64,000 nucleotides of DNA. Source: CAVPLM01 sp963713545 (GTDB lineage: Bacteria > Actinomycetota > Thermoleophilia > RBG-16-64-13). This document shows, one piece after another, positions 62,627-64,000 of the stretch. Positions within the stretch are counted from its first letter, which is position 1; each line of letters opens with the position of its first letter. Below the pieces are notes generated by a model. The model searched no databases, had not been told where the DNA came from, and worked only from the letters and a program-made list of their open reading frames with translations. Location of the stretch: the NCBI GenBank assembly GCA_963713545.1, contig CAVQME010000001.1, positions 248,001 to 312,000 on the forward strand, read 5' to 3'. Made by a program: the position numbers and the translations under genes.

Positions 62627-64000
62627 CTACTCCTGGCTCTCGGGCGCGCCGGGCGTAGACGCCGCGGCGACGATCTCGGGTGCCGGCGCCGCCTCACGAA
62701 CGGCGGTTTCCGAGGCAGCGGCTTCCGAGGCGGCGACATTCGTCGCGCCGGAGGTCCCCGCCTTTGCCCGGCTGCGCGTCACGCCGGTCTTGGCAGCCGC
62801 CCCGGCCTTGGCGCCGGTCTTGCTCGCGGTCCTGCGGGCGCCGGTCTTCGCGGCAGCCGCCTTCGTCTTGCCGTCTTGGCGGCGGCCACGCCTCCGGCGC
62901 CGGCCGCCCGCGCTGCCCGTGCTGCCCGTTTCTCCCGATACTCGTCCTTGGTAGGGCAATGAGGATCGAGGCAGAGGATCCAGGGTCGGCGGCCCCCCAG
63001 CACTTTCACCTTGGGACTGCCGCAATGGGGACAGATCTCCCCGGTCCCGATGATGTCCCCCCGCTGAGGCAGAGGATAGGTCTGATCGCAGTCGGGGTAG
63101 CCCTCGCAGCCCACGAAGCGCTTCTTGGTGGTCCTGGAGCGGATGACCCGGATCTTGTTCTTCCCGCATTTGGGACATTCACCCAGGATACGGTCATCGG
63201 TGATCCCCTCGTATATCTTGGCCGCCATCTGCTCCTTGTTCTGCTCCAGAGACCCATACGCCTGGCGCAGAAGATCCCGGGAGATGGTGACCACCTGCTC
63301 CTTGGTCAGGTCCCGTACCGAGATGAGGTCCATATCCTTTTCCAGCTGGGCGGTCATCTCGGGAGACGCGATGCGGGGAGCAAACTGCTGCAGGGCCTCA
63401 GCCATCTTGATGCCCATCTCGGTCGGCTCGACCGGGTTGCCGTGGACGTAACCTCGATCGTAGAGGTTCTGGATGATGGCATGCCGCGTGGCTTTGGTGC
63501 CCAGATTGTGCTTCTCCATGAGCTCGATGAGCGTCCCCTGCCCATAGCGCGAAGGGGGCTGGGTCTCCTTGGCTTCCAGTTCCTTGTCCACGAGCTCCAC
63601 CTGGTCGCCCTTGACGAGCAGCGGCAGTTCCAGGTCTTTCTGCCGGCTGTACGGGTAGTACTCGAACCAACCGGCTGTGACCACCCGGTTGCCCCGGGCG
63701 AAGAACGGCTCGCCGTTGAGATTGAGGTCGATGCGGTTGGATTCCATCACCGCTTCGTCGGACAGGGTGGCCATGAAGCGCCGAGCTACCAACTCGTATA
63801 GGCGCCACTCTCTGTCCCCCAGCTCTCCGCGCCGGGGCCCTCCCGTCGGGTAGATGGGCGGGTGGTCGGTGGTGCGTTTGTCGCCCCGGCTGGGGTGAAG
63901 CGCCGGCCGGGCGAGCAGCTGTCCGGCCTCTCGGCGGAACTCGCCCTGGGCCAGGATGGCCAGGGCATCGCGCAGATCGAGCGACGACGGATAGACGGTG
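62627..64000 (-). CDS. topA: DNA topoisomerase I, C-terminal part (5' end outside window; one frameshift in tail)
   Basis: The frame is open to the window edge. The visible part covers the end of the type IA core: RDALAILAQGEFRREAGQLL, HPSRGDKRTTDHPPIYPTG, YGQGTLIELMEKHNLGTKAT, NLYDRGYV. Two C4 zinc fingers follow: CPKCGKNK...CEGYPDC and CPHCGSPK...CLDPHC. The catalytic Tyr region lies upstream, outside. Near 62880 the frame shifts; the continuing Lys/Ala-rich tail (KTKAAAAKTGARRTASKTGA and onward to APESQE) ends at 62627, typical of actinobacterial TopA tails. It relaxes negative supercoils. Confidence 0.92.

Overview
The window is high-GC, densely coded bacterial chromosome. No single gene fixes the taxon. 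Four things together suggest an anaerobic or facultatively anaerobic member of the Actinomycetota, in the Coriobacteriia/OPB41/Geothermincolia direction: a topA-tmk-holB-ricT housekeeping run, lipoproteins with Thr/Ser-rich linkers, a UspA with the GxRRRS...GKLLVGS loop, and SLH-domain surface proteins together with oxygen-sensitive corrinoid, radical-SAM and 4-hydroxybutyryl-CoA dehydratase chemistry. This is inference.

Layout. (1) 1-4.6 kb: the end of a beta-hydroxyacid dehydrogenase gene, then a leftward molybdate locus (modA; modB-modD) with two ModE-like operators and no modC, a vapBC-type toxin-antitoxin pair and a universal stress protein. (2) 4.7-18.6 kb: a leftward catabolic island. 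A branched-chain-amino-acid-type ABC transporter (livHMGFK) is followed by three UroD-superfamily methyltransferase-like proteins, one corrinoid protein, two flavodoxin-type reductases with Cys-rich tails, an EthD-like protein and an LVIVD-repeat protein. A regulator with both a MerR and a TetR DNA-binding domain is divergent from it (18.8-19.8 kb). (3) 20.0-31.5 kb: a MalT-like LuxR regulator, then four exported SLH-domain proteins carrying carboxypeptidase-regulatory-like, fibronectin-III or beta-propeller domains, and a fragment of a response regulator.

(4) 31.6-45.2 kb: a metallo-beta-lactamase-fold hydrolase, then a leftward run of eleven genes (plus a tiny ORF) divergent from a TetR regulator: both CoA-transferase subunits, 3-hydroxyacyl-CoA dehydrogenase, a DUF362 protein, thiolase, two DddP/creatinase-like M24 proteins, 4-hydroxybutyryl-CoA dehydratase, an SDR, a SnoaL-like protein and a DAPG-hydrolase-family C-C hydrolase. 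The recognisable core would take 4-hydroxybutyrate through its CoA ester and crotonyl-CoA to acetoacetyl-CoA and two acetyl-CoA. Only enoyl-CoA hydratase is missing locally. (5) 45.4-51.1 kb: an Old-Yellow-Enzyme-type oxidoreductase and a tightly overlapping operon of radical SAM/SPASM protein, 4-TM protein, ATC-hydrolase-like protein and GMC oxidoreductase; then a small NTF2-like protein. (6) 51.3-58.7 kb: two Fic proteins with unusual upstream repeats, flanking a double-SnoaL lipoprotein and an ECF sigma factor coupled to a membrane protein with an external BNR-type propeller. (7) 59.0-64.0 kb: tRNA-Thr(CGU), then ricT, holB, tmk and the 3' part of topA.

Many genes carry single-base frameshifts while both sides stay conserved. 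They are densest in 12.9-18.6 kb (UroD gene and liv operon), with others near 6.37, 22.94, 26.00, 26.97, 28.79, 31.98, 38.92, 45.7-45.8, 46.8-46.9 and 62.88 kb. The pattern looks more like base-level assembly error than gene decay, so these loci are annotated as whole genes with the breaks noted.
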